This document shows positions 1 to 7,067 of a stretch of 7,067 nucleotides of DNA, piece after piece. Both the position numbers and the translations under genes were made by a program. Under the pieces are notes generated by a model. The model was not told where the DNA came from. It did not search any database and saw nothing but the letters and a program-made list of their open reading frames with translations. Position 1 is the stretch's first letter. Each line of letters begins with the position of its first letter. This DNA is from Fibrobacter sp. (GTDB taxonomy: Bacteria; Fibrobacterota; Fibrobacteria; Fibrobacterales; Fibrobacteraceae). The stretch lies in NCBI GenBank assembly GCA_012841225.1, contig DUVD01000087.1, positions 1 through 7,067 on the forward strand, written 5' to 3'.

Positions 1-2190
1 TCGGATAACATTCCCGGTGTTCCTAAGGTGGGGCCTAAAACGGCTGCTCAATTACTACAAGAGTTTAATAACATCGATGAGCTCTACCACAATTTGGATA
101 AAGTCACCAAAAAAGGGTTGCATGAAAACCTCAAAAACAACAAAGAGAACGCATTTCTTTCTCGAGAACTTGTCACGTTGCAAAGCACACGTGGATTTTC
201 GGGAACTTTAGAACAGCTTGAACTAAAAGGGATTCATGTTAATGCCTTGACTGAAATCTTTGAAAAAAATGAAGTCAATAGCTTGCTTCGTTTATTAAAG
301 CCTATAGCGAGTCGTTCTGCCCCTGGGTCTTTGGACAAAGAAGCGGAAAGCCAAGAAGAACCTTTGCCAGACTATATTTTGGTTAATGACGTCAAAAAAT
401 GGGAAGCCATGAAGGCTGATTTTGAAAATCGGACTTTGATTGCTGTCGATACCGAAACGGACTCTCTCTCTCCAATGAGGGCTGGTTTAGTAGGGCTTTG
501 TCTTTCTTGTGATGAGTCCAAAGGGTATTATATACCGCTTGCTCATACCGACGAGCTAGGCTTAGAGTTAAATAACTTTAATAAAGAGTTGGTTGCTGAG
601 TGGTTTGTTTCTTTATGGAAAAAACCAGAAGTAGAATGGGTTTTTCATAACGCTAAGTTCGATTTGCATATTTTAAAAAGAGCTTTTGGTATTTCTCATG
701 AAGATGTTCAAGTGCGAGATTCTCTAATCGCCGCTTGGATGCTTTCTCCAGGTGATTTAGGGCTTGGCCTTGACGAACAAGTCCGCCGTCGCTTGCATCA
801 TGAAATGGCTCCCATCGAGACGCTCATTGGCAGGGGCAAAAATCAAATCTCCTTTAATCGAGTCCGAGTAGAGGAAGCCTTTTGCTATGGTGCCGAAGAT
901 GCTGTTTACACGCTGCGTTTATGGAATCAGCTTTTACCGGTGCTCCGAGAAAATGATTATGAAAAGTTCTTTCTCGATTTAGAAATGCCTTGTTTGCGTG
1001 TTCTTTTTGATATGGAAGAGCGGGGCGTTTCTGTGGATAGCGTTGAACTTAATCAACAAGCTGCCGATATGGAAAAACGGATTTCAGAATTAGAGAAAGA
1101 AATTCACGAGCTCGCTGGTGGCCTTGAGTTTAATATTGGGTCCACAAAGCAATTAGCCGAAGTTTTTTTCGACCACCTAGAGTTACCAGTTATAAAAAAG
1201 ACACAAACCGGACGCAGCACCGATAGCGTGGTTCTCGAAGAATTAAGCGTGGTGGCTCCTCATCCCATCGTTTTTGCGGTGATGGAATACCGCGAGGTTA
1301 AAAAGCTTTTAAGCACTTATGTTTCTGTTTTACCAGAACTAGTCAACCCCGAAACCAAGCGAATTCACACGAGTTTTGTGCAGTGGGGCACTGCTACTGG
1401 TCGCCTTTCTAGTCGCGAACCAAACTTGCAGAATATTCCCATTCGAAGCGAAGCGGGTAAAAAAATAAGAGCGGCTTTTGTTCCAGAGGCTAAAGACCAT
1501 GTGATTTTATCGGTGGATTATTCTCAAATTGAGCTGCGCATGCTTGCCCACTTAAGCGGCGACGAGAAACTAATGGAAGCCTATAATCAGGGTGTTGATA
1601 TTCATGCGCAAACGGCGTCGAGTATTTTTAATGTGGCCTTAGATGCCGTAACCGATGATATGCGCCGTGATGCGAAGATCGTGAATTTTGGCGTTCTCTA
1701 CGGGATGACCGCTTTTAGACTCGCTCGCGACTTGAAAATATCGAGAACCCGCGCAAAAGAATTTATTGATGATTACTTTGAGCTTTACAAAGGAGTGCAG
1801 AGTTTTATTGACCGCACGGTGGCTTTTGCCCATGAAAATGGTTTTATAGAAACATTAACGGGTCGTCGTCGTTACATACCAGGTATTGATTCTCATGACC
1901 GTACGGAATGCCAGATGGCCGAGCGTATGGCGGTAAATACGCCTGTGCAAGGTAGTGCTGCTGATTTAATTAAAATAGCGATGATTCGCATTGCCAAGCG
2001 CATTAAAGAAGAAAAACTACCTTTAAAGATGATTTTACAAGTGCATGATGAATTGGTTTTTGAATGCCCAAAATCAGAGGTAGAATCTCTTTCATTAATG
2101 GTAAAAGAGGAAATGGAATCGGCCATGAGTCTTTCTGTCCCTCTCATTGCCTCTGTTGGTTTTGGCTCAAATTGGTTACTTGCACATTAA
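1..2190 (+). CDS. polA: DNA polymerase I (5' end missing)
   Basis: This is family A DNA polymerase I, which fills gaps and removes primers in replication and repair. The frame is open from base 1, so the true start is upstream; 729 residues are visible, and about 170-200 N-terminal residues, with most of the 5' nuclease active site, should be missing by comparison with the ~928-residue E. coli protein. Residues 1-35 (SDNIPGVPKVGPKTA) are the helix-hairpin-helix end of the 5' nuclease. The proofreading 3'-5' exonuclease is intact: D150 and E152 (VDTET), N217/D221 (HNAKFD), Y296/D300 (YGAED). The polymerase has motif A (DYSQIELR; D506, E511), motif B (R555, K559, F563, Y567) and motif C (QVHDE; H682, D683, E684). 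F563 is at the sugar-discrimination position of E. coli F762. The end, GFGSNWLLAH, is the usual family C-terminus, so the stop at 2188-2190 is natural. All key residues present suggest a fully active enzyme. Confidence 0.97.
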   Translation, partial: SDNIPGVPKVGPKTAAQLLQEFNNIDELYHNLDKVTKKGLHENLKNNKENAFLSRELVTLQSTRGFSGTLEQLELKGIHVNALTEIFEKNEVNSLLRLLKPIASRSAPGSLDKEAESQEEPLPDYILVNDVKKWEAMKADFENRTLIAVDTETDSLSPMRAGLVGLCLSCDESKGYYIPLAHTDELGLELNNFNKELVAEWFVSLWKKPEVEWVFHNAKFDLHILKRAFGISHEDVQVRDSLIAAWMLSPGDLGLGLDEQVRRRLHHEMAPIETLIGRGKNQISFNRVRVEEAFCYGAEDAVYTLRLWNQLLPVLRENDYEKFFLDLEMPCLRVLFDMEERGVSVDSVELNQQAADMEKRISELEKEIHELAGGLEFNIGSTKQLAEVFFDHLELPVIKKTQTGRSTDSVVLEELSVVAPHPIVFAVMEYREVKKLLSTYVSVLPELVNPETKRIHTSFVQWGTATGRLSSREPNLQNIPIRSEAGKKIRAAFVPEAKDHVILSVDYSQIELRMLAHLSGDEKLMEAYNQGVDIHAQTASSIFNVALDAVTDDMRRDAKIVNFGVLYGMTAFRLARDLKISRTRAKEFIDDYFELYKGVQSFIDRTVAFAHENGFIETLTGRRRYIPGIDSHDRTECQMAERMAVNTPVQGSAADLIKIAMIRIAKRIKEEKLPLKMILQVHDELVFECPKSEVESLSLMVKEEMESAMSLSVPLIASVGFGSNWLLAH

Positions 2191-2197
2191 TGTAAGT
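2178..2197. repeat. Imperfect palindrome over the polA stop codon
   Basis: A perfect 10-base palindrome, ACATTAATGT (2184-2193), overlaps the polA TAA. It is flanked by ACTT (2178-2181) and AAGT (2194-2197), which also pair if a 2-base bulge is allowed. It is AT-rich and no clear T tract follows, so it is a poor intrinsic terminator. It could be a binding site for a dimeric repressor controlling the efflux genes, but it may equally be chance in AT-rich sequence. Confidence 0.2.
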
Positions 2198-2233
2198 GTT
2201 TTATGTAGACAAGCTTTTATATATTAGGTAAGT

Positions 2234-3313
2234 ATGAATAAAAAATGGATTATAATTTTAAGTGTTTTTTTGTTAGCGGCTTGCTCTTCAAAAGAAGCAA
2301 CACCAAAGCAAAAAGGTAAAGGCCCTGGCAAAGGTGCTATGCGGACTATTAATGTTGAGGGCTATCTTGCTGTACCACGCAGCCCAAGCACCTCTTATAA
2401 ATTAGCGGCGAATTTACTCCCTTGGGAACAGGTAGAAATCAAAGCAGAAACCTCTGGAAAACTAATTCAGCTTAAGGTCAAAGATGGCGTTTCCGTCAAT
2501 AAGGGAACTTTAATTGCAAAGATCAACGACGCCGAATTACAAGCTCAATTAAAGCAAGCCGAATCAACACTTTTGCTCGCCAAACAAAAAGAAAAACGAA
2601 CAAAAACGTTATTTGAAAAAGAAGGTGCTACTCAAGCTGACTTAGAAATCGTCGTCGCCGGCACTGTTTCTGCAGAGGCTTCTGTGGCTCTAATTCGTGC
2701 GCAAATCGCTAAAACGGAAATTCGGGCGCCTTTTTCTGGTACATTAGGCATATTGAATGTATCACCTGGGGAGTGGATGATTGCAGGAGCAAGCATTGCT
2801 ACGCTCTCGAACACCAAAAAATTAAAAGTCTCTTTTATTTTGCCTCAGCGTTACGCTTCAAATCTTCCTAAAGGAGCTAGAATTAAGGTCGATGATACAG
2901 AACGCGGCGTTTCTATCGAAGGTATTGTTCGTACTTTAGCTCCCATCCTCTCTCAAAGCAATCGCAGTCGAGTTATTCAAGCCGAAATTGATAACCGAGA
3001 AGGCCTGTTTTTAGCAGGAGCTTTTGCCGAAGTGAATGTGCCAATAGAAGGAACTGAAAAATTTGTCATTCATATACCCGCTGAGGCCGTCACATTAGAT
3101 GACACTGGCCCTTATGTTTTTGTGACTAAATCGGGCAAAGCAGAACAGCGTTACATCAAAACGGGGCTTAGAACTCCGATTTCGGTTTCGGTTTACGAAG
3201 GCCTTGCCGAGGGTGACACCGTTATCGTTTCTGGAATGATGTCTGTGCGCGAGGGAATTACTGTTAAGATCAAAGAACTTCGCACACCAATGAATTATGA
3301 GGTACGTAAGTGA
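2234..3313 (+). CDS. RND efflux periplasmic adaptor lipoprotein (membrane fusion protein)
   Basis: This 359-residue protein is the HlyD/AcrA/MexE-type adaptor that links an inner-membrane RND pump to an outer-membrane channel. It begins with a lipoprotein signal: K3-K4, a hydrophobic core and the lipobox L14-A15-A16-C17, so Cys17 should be acylated. A flexible K/G-rich stretch follows. The first lipoyl half-motif is around residues 70-98 (VEIKAETSGKL). The alpha-hairpin covers about 100-158, and the second lipoyl half begins at EIRAPFSG (162-169). The hairpin tip carries R122, L126 and T133, spaced R-x3-L-x6-T like the R-x3-L-x6-S channel-contact motif of AcrA. Beta-barrel and membrane-proximal domains fill the rest (IPAEAV, then GLAEGDTVIVSG near the end). 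The ATG at 2234 is chosen because it puts the signal at the N-terminus; AGG at 2226-2228 is a weak ribosome site 5 bases upstream. It lies 43 bp after polA and overlaps the pump gene by 4 bases. Substrate is unknown. Confidence 0.94.
   Translation: MNKKWIIILSVFLLAACSSKEATPKQKGKGPGKGAMRTINVEGYLAVPRSPSTSYKLAANLLPWEQVEIKAETSGKLIQLKVKDGVSVNKGTLIAKINDAELQAQLKQAESTLLLAKQKEKRTKTLFEKEGATQADLEIVVAGTVSAEASVALIRAQIAKTEIRAPFSGTLGILNVSPGEWMIAGASIATLSNTKKLKVSFILPQRYASNLPKGARIKVDDTERGVSIEGIVRTLAPILSQSNRSRVIQAEIDNREGLFLAGAFAEVNVPIEGTEKFVIHIPAEAVTLDDTGPYVFVTKSGKAEQRYIKTGLRTPISVSVYEGLAEGDTVIVSGMMSVREGITVKIKELRTPMNYEVRK
3298..3302 (+). promoter_or_regulatory. Ribosome binding site for the pump gene, inside the adaptor gene
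   Basis: TGAGG lies 7 bases before the GTG at 3310, a near-ideal spacing. It decides the start of the pump gene: the GTG start yields an N-terminus reading SLAQVSVRRPVLMTVLAI, which matches the usual RND N-terminal helix entry. The next in-frame ATG (3349) would remove the conserved RRP. The GTGA overlap with the adaptor stop implies translational coupling. Confidence 0.7.
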
Positions 3314-6300
3314 GTCTCGCTCAGGTATCTGTTCGTCGACCAGTGTTGATGACTGTTTTAGCTATTGGGGTGGTGTTACTCGGGTTTTTTGGGCTTTCTA
3401 ACTTAGGCATTCGCGAGTACCCCAGTGTGGATTCTCCCGTGATTACTGTGATGACCTCTTACTCTGGGGCTAATGCGGCCGTGGTAGAAGCGGAAGTGAC
3501 AGAGGTTTTAGAAGAGGCGATTAATAGCGCGTCTGGCATTAAAACATTGACCTCGGCAAGTCGAGATGGACGCTCTACTATTAAGGTAGAATTTGAAGTC
3601 GGTTTTGATATGGAGACCGCTGCCAACGATGTACGCGACCGCGTGAGCCGCGTGCAAAGGCGGCTTCCTACTTCAGCTGATGCCCCTACGATTTCAAAAT
3701 CCGATGCCGATGCGCAGCCCATTTTAATGCTGAGTTTGCTCTCGGATAAACGGGATGCCATGGAAATTTCGGAGATTGCGAGAAACCAAATTAAAGAACG
3801 ATTGCAGACCATTGAAGGGGTCTCCGAAGTCGCCAATTGGGGAGAAAAGCGCCCTGTAATCCGGCTTTGGCTAGACCCAATTAAAATGCAATCCTTGAGT
3901 GTTACCGCTTCTGATATTTTAGCTGCACTCGCCAAAGAAAATCAAGAATTGCCGGCAGGTAAAATCGAAGGTGAGTATGTAGATCTTTCTATTCGTACAC
4001 TAGGTCGTTTGCAAAAACCGGCTGACTTCGCCCAAATTGCAGTGAAAAAAACGGAGGCCGGAGTTATCCGTTTAGCCGACATTGCTGAAATTCATTACGA
4101 GCCTAAAGACCCGCGTACAGGCTGGAAGCGCAATGGCAAGAATGTGGTCACCATTGCCTTGATTCCACAACCGGGTTCTAATCATATCGAAATTGCCGAT
4201 GCTTATTATAAGCGTTTGGAAGAAATAAAAAGAGATCTTCCCGAAGACGTTCAAATTATTCGCGGTATGGACGCCACAAAAAACATTAGGGCATCTGTTA
4301 AAGAGGTTTTAGGTACTTTATTTATTGCTTTTTTACTCGTTGTCCTTGTGATTTTTTCTTTTTTACGCCAGCTGCGTACGACTTTTATCCCCATTGTCGT
4401 CATACCCGTAGCGCTCATCGGTTCCTTTTTTGTGCTTTACATGTTTGGGTTCTCTATTAATGTATTGACCCTGCTTGCTATGGTTTTAGCCATTGGTCTT
4501 GTAGTCGATGATGCAATTGTTATTGTAGAAAATATTTATTATAAAATAGAAAGAAAGGTACCGCCAAAAGAAGCGGCTGTTGCCGGTACAAATGAAATTT
4601 TCTTTGCCGTTATTGCGACGTCCGTGGTTTTAATGGCTGTATTTGTCCCTATGCTTTCACTCGGTGGCATGACAGGCCTTTTATTTAGAGAGTTTGTAGC
4701 GGTGATGATCGGTACGGTTTTTATTTCTACGGTTATCGCCCTTACTTTATCGCCTATGCTTTGTTCCAAGTTTTTAAGGGCGCAAAAGGAAGGACGTCTT
4801 TTTCTAATCACAGAGCCTTTCTTTAAAAAGCTAAATGCCATTTATGCCCGAATGCTAGATGTCTTTTTGAAAGTGAGAGTCTTGATGTTTCCTCTTTTGA
4901 TTGTTTTGTTAGGACTCGCCTTTCTTTTGTTTAAAGTGCTACCAACAGAAATGGCTCCTATAGAAGATCGCGGTTTTTTTATGGCTCGATTAACTTTACC
5001 AGAGGGTTTAGGTGTTGCTAAAACTAGAGCGATTACAGAAGAGATTGTTGCCGATTTAACCTCTCGTTTTGACCCATCGGATTACGAAGAAATCATGGCT
5101 GGTGCAAATGCAAATAGTTCTATGATTCGCGTGGTCTTAAACGAGAATCCAGATGAGCGCCGCCCGCAAAGTGAATTGGCGTTTAAAACGCAGGCTATGG
5201 GGGCAGAATATCCCGATGTAAGGCTAATGGTAATTGAACCGCAGGGGCTTTCTTCTCAAAGAGGCGGCATGCCTGTAGACTTTGTTTTACAAGCCCCGAG
5301 TATTGAAATGCTACGCCAATTGGTCCCTTTGTTTTTAGAGGAAGCTCAAAAAGACCCCACATTCTCGGTTGTTAATTCCGACTTAAAATTCACTAAGCCC
5401 GAACTCCACATTGATATTTTAAGAGAAAAGGCGCGCGAGTCCGGCGTTTATGTGGAGGACATTGCATCTGCGGTAGAGCTCGCTTTGGGCGATCAAAAAT
5501 ACGGCGACTTTTATATGAATGGACGACAATACGATATTGTAGGTGCTGTTGGTCTTCAATATAGAAACTCACCTGATTTAATTAGAACGCTTTCAGTAAA
5601 AAATAATAATGGAGACATTCTCTCTCTTGATAATTTCATTACACTTTCAGAAAAAGCGGCCGCTCCTTCTTTACCTCGTTATAATCGCTTTAGCTCAGCG
5701 ACTATTTCAGCAGGGCTAGTCAAAGGGAAAACGGTGGGCGATGGCGTCGATGCCATGCGCGCTATATCCGCACGAATCTTAAAAGACTATCCCAATGTTT
5801 CTACAGATTTAGCTGGTACTTCTAAAGAATATGAAGAAAGCTCTTCTGGTCTGTTGTTGACATTCTTGCTTGCCTTGGCCTTTGTGTTTTTAGTGTTAGC
5901 GGGGCAGTTCGAAAGCTTCCGCTCGCCTTTTATTATTCTTTTTACAGTGCCACTTGCTTTGGTTGGGGCCTTATCGGCACTTTACTTTGTGGGTATCACG
6001 ATGAATATCTTTAGTGAAATAGCTCTTATTTTGCTTATAGGCCTTGTGACAAAAAACGGTATTTTAATTGTTGAATTTGCCAATCAAATTGCAGAAAGTA
6101 CGGGTTGCTCTCGTTTAGAAGCCGCTCGTCAGGCTGCAGAGCGCCGTTTTAGACCTATTTTAATGACTAGCTCTTCTACCGTTTTGGGCTCTGTTCCTTT
6201 AATTATGACAGGCACGCCGAGCCGCGTTTCTATGGGCGTTGCTATTGTGGGTGGGCTTACCTTTGCTACTCTTATGTCGCTTTTTGTGGTGCCTGCTGCG

Positions 6301-7067
6301 TATTCCTTTTTTGCAGCGCGTATAGACAAAAAACCATTAGACTTATTTAAAATAAATAGTTTTTTAATCCCGATCATGGCCGCGGGTCTTCTTTTTATGG
6401 CTCCACCTGTTTATGCTAACTCTCCTTCACTCTTGATGCCTCAAGACGCAGTGCAGATTGCGTTGTCTAAAAATCATGATGTATTAATTGCCGAAGAGGT
6501 GTTAAAAAGTGCTCGTCAGTCTTCCTCTTGGGGAGCAAACGGCTTGTTACCCACTCTTGATTTAACGGCCTCTAGGAACTACACCTATGGTGACCAAAGT
6601 TCTTTGACTCAAGCGGGTGTTTCTAGTGAAATCAATGGAGATCTTTCAGTACAAGATCGATTAGCGCTGACCTTAAATTACCGTTTATTTGAAGGATTTG
6701 GCTCTTGGAACTCTTATCGCTTAAGTCAGGCACAAAAAGAGCAAAAAGAAATCGAATTAGAAAACCAGAAAAACACAATAGCGAAAACTGTTTTAGATGC
6801 TTATTATAGATCTGTCTTAGCAAAAGAAGCTCATCGTGTGGCAGAAGAAAACTTAAAGTTCTCAGAAAAACGAAGGGAATTAGTTCGTGAAAAACAACAA
6901 GCAGGAGCGGCGACACGGCTGGACTTTTTAAGTTCTCAAATGGATTTGGCTACCGATAGTGCGGCAGTACAAATCGCCTTAATGGATTTTAATAGCACTT
7001 GGCGTCAATTAGACGCTGCGCTAGGCGGGCTCGCTTTGCAAAATTATTACCTGCTCGACTCATTAGA
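3310..7067 (+). CDS. Fused RND efflux pump (HAE1 type) and TolC-family outer-membrane channel (3' end missing)
   Basis: A single frame with no stop from GTG 3310 to the window edge, at least 1252 codons. Residues 1 to ~1005 form a complete RND proton antiporter of 12 membrane helices: TM1 ~10-30, a porter loop ~34-330, TM2-6 ~331-485, TM7 ~523-545, a second porter loop to ~838, and TM8-12 ~846-1000. The proton relay is intact: D400 and D401 in TM4 (VVDDAIVIVEN), K915 in TM10 (VTKNGILIVEFA), R946 and T953 in TM11 (RFRPILMT). The VVDDA motif marks the hydrophobe/amphiphile (HAE1) class, not the heavy-metal class. After TM12 come a charged tail (RIDKKPLD), a signal-like hydrophobic segment (1018-1036) and, from 1037, the first half of an OEP/TolC channel. 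Family channels are ~420 residues beyond the signal, so about 200 residues are probably off the right edge and the whole chain should be ~1450. It is coupled to the adaptor by a 4-base overlap. Substrate unknown. A sequencing error creating the fusion is possible but no disruption is visible. Confidence 0.93.
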   Translation, partial: MSLAQVSVRRPVLMTVLAIGVVLLGFFGLSNLGIREYPSVDSPVITVMTSYSGANAAVVEAEVTEVLEEAINSASGIKTLTSASRDGRSTIKVEFEVGFDMETAANDVRDRVSRVQRRLPTSADAPTISKSDADAQPILMLSLLSDKRDAMEISEIARNQIKERLQTIEGVSEVANWGEKRPVIRLWLDPIKMQSLSVTASDILAALAKENQELPAGKIEGEYVDLSIRTLGRLQKPADFAQIAVKKTEAGVIRLADIAEIHYEPKDPRTGWKRNGKNVVTIALIPQPGSNHIEIADAYYKRLEEIKRDLPEDVQIIRGMDATKNIRASVKEVLGTLFIAFLLVVLVIFSFLRQLRTTFIPIVVIPVALIGSFFVLYMFGFSINVLTLLAMVLAIGLVVDDAIVIVENIYYKIERKVPPKEAAVAGTNEIFFAVIATSVVLMAVFVPMLSLGGMTGLLFREFVAVMIGTVFISTVIALTLSPMLCSKFLRAQKEGRLFLITEPFFKKLNAIYARMLDVFLKVRVLMFPLLIVLLGLAFLLFKVLPTEMAPIEDRGFFMARLTLPEGLGVAKTRAITEEIVADLTSRFDPSDYEEIMAGANANSSMIRVVLNENPDERRPQSELAFKTQAMGAEYPDVRLMVIEPQGLSSQRGGMPVDFVLQAPSIEMLRQLVPLFLEEAQKDPTFSVVNSDLKFTKPELHIDILREKARESGVYVEDIASAVELALGDQKYGDFYMNGRQYDIVGAVGLQYRNSPDLIRTLSVKNNNGDILSLDNFITLSEKAAAPSLPRYNRFSSATISAGLVKGKTVGDGVDAMRAISARILKDYPNVSTDLAGTSKEYEESSSGLLLTFLLALAFVFLVLAGQFESFRSPFIILFTVPLALVGALSALYFVGITMNIFSEIALILLIGLVTKNGILIVEFANQIAESTGCSRLEAARQAAERRFRPILMTSSSTVLGSVPLIMTGTPSRVSMGVAIVGGLTFATLMSLFVVPAAYSFFAARIDKKPLDLFKINSFLIPIMAAGLLFMAPPVYANSPSLLMPQDAVQIALSKNHDVLIAEEVLKSARQSSSWGANGLLPTLDLTASRNYTYGDQSSLTQAGVSSEINGDLSVQDRLALTLNYRLFEGFGSWNSYRLSQAQKEQKEIELENQKNTIAKTVLDAYYRSVLAKEAHRVAEENLKFSEKRRELVREKQQAGAATRLDFLSSQMDLATDSAAVQIALMDFNSTWRQLDAALGGLALQNYYLLDSL
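6349..6420 (+). other. Internal signal-peptide-like segment joining pump and channel
   Basis: This stretch codes for residues 1014-1037 of the fusion. It has a basic lead-in (R1004, K1007, K1008, K1014), a hydrophobic core from F1018 (FLIPIMAAGLLFMA), a turn (PP) and the small-residue ending V-Y-A before N1037. That is the n-h-c layout of a Sec signal peptide with an A-x-A-like signal peptidase I site (VYA|NS). Because RND pumps end in the cytoplasm, this segment would act as a thirteenth crossing that exports what follows. Whether it is cut is inference. Confidence 0.75.
6418..7067 (+). other. TolC/OEP outer-membrane channel domain, first repeat (partial)
   Basis: Residues 1037-1252 of the fused frame match the layout of an outer-membrane efflux protein. 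The first helix is MPQDAVQIALSKNHDVLIAEE, the family's usual opening. A helix then leads to GLLPTLDLTASRNYTYGDQ (about 1078-1096), the first beta strand region. DRLALTLNYRLFEGFGSW (from 1116) is the second strand with the family LF-x-G-F motif. Two long periplasmic helices follow (about 1135-1196 and 1204-1252), joined at the tip by AGAATRLDFL (1198-1207), matching the common GLATRLDVL-type turn. There is no Cys after the predicted cleavage site, so this is TolC-like rather than a lipidated OprM-like channel. The second structural repeat is expected past the window edge. Confidence 0.9.

Noticed and set aside
17..211. 64-codon frame overlapping the start of polA
   Set aside because: It is out of frame with the conserved helix-hairpin-helix coding sequence of polA and resembles nothing known.
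2178..2215. Intrinsic terminator after polA
   Set aside because: The only stem is AT-rich with a bulge and essentially no loop, and it is not followed by a clear T run.
2197..2225. Possible sigma70 promoter with TATATT at 2220-2225
   Set aside because: The hexamer 17 bases upstream (TGTTTT) does not resemble TTGACA, and transcription would begin almost on the adaptor start codon, leaving no room for the ribosome site.
3459..3935. Reverse-strand open frame of 158 codons inside the pump gene
   Set aside because: It is fully antisense to well-conserved RND porter-domain coding sequence, has a low-complexity Ser/Ala-rich translation and no recognisable family; it is a shadow frame.
4441..4560. 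Heavy-metal (CzcA/CusA) class for the pump
   Set aside because: TM4 reads GLVVDDAIVIVEN, with the paired Asp of drug-type HAE1 pumps, not the DFG-x2-VDG pattern of heavy-metal pumps.
4539..4841. Reverse-strand open frame of 100 codons inside the pump gene
   Set aside because: It is antisense to RND helices TM5-6; no ribosome site or family resemblance. The other reverse frames at 1639-1833, 1893-2147, 2632-2817, 4072-4254, 6129-6377 and 6632-6916 are rejected on the same ground.

Overview
The window is one co-directional block of three + strand genes from a diderm (Gram-negative) bacterium. The diderm call rests on an RND pump, a lipoprotein adaptor and a TolC-type outer-membrane channel being encoded together. 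Base composition looks moderate to slightly AT-rich. I cannot assign a phylum with confidence; Bdellovibrionota-like or another deep proteobacterial lineage is only a guess.

Layout: 1-2190 is the 3' part of polA (DNA polymerase I), with the end of the 5' nuclease domain, an intact proofreading domain and an intact polymerase domain. A gap of 43 bp (2191-2233) holds no convincing terminator or promoter. Then 2234-3313 encodes a lipoprotein periplasmic adaptor (membrane fusion protein). Its TGA stop overlaps the GTG start of the next gene at 3310, which stays open to the end of the window (at least 1252 codons).

That last frame is the main discovery candidate. Its first ~1005 residues are a complete HAE1-type RND proton/drug antiporter with every proton-relay residue present. 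Instead of a stop codon, the frame runs through a short charged cytoplasmic tail and a hydrophobic signal-peptide-like segment (residues ~1014-1036, ending VYA|NS) into the first half of a TolC/OEP outer-membrane channel. The inner-membrane pump and outer-membrane channel of a tripartite efflux system are therefore read as one polypeptide. The extra segment fits the topology, since the RND C-terminus is cytoplasmic and one more crossing puts the channel in the periplasm. Only about 8 residues separate it from the first channel helix, so an uncleaved tether seems unable to span the periplasm. I infer a polyprotein that signal peptidase may cut into pump and channel.

The adaptor and the fusion together would encode a complete tripartite pump from two overlapping genes. 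The remainder of the channel lies beyond the right edge.
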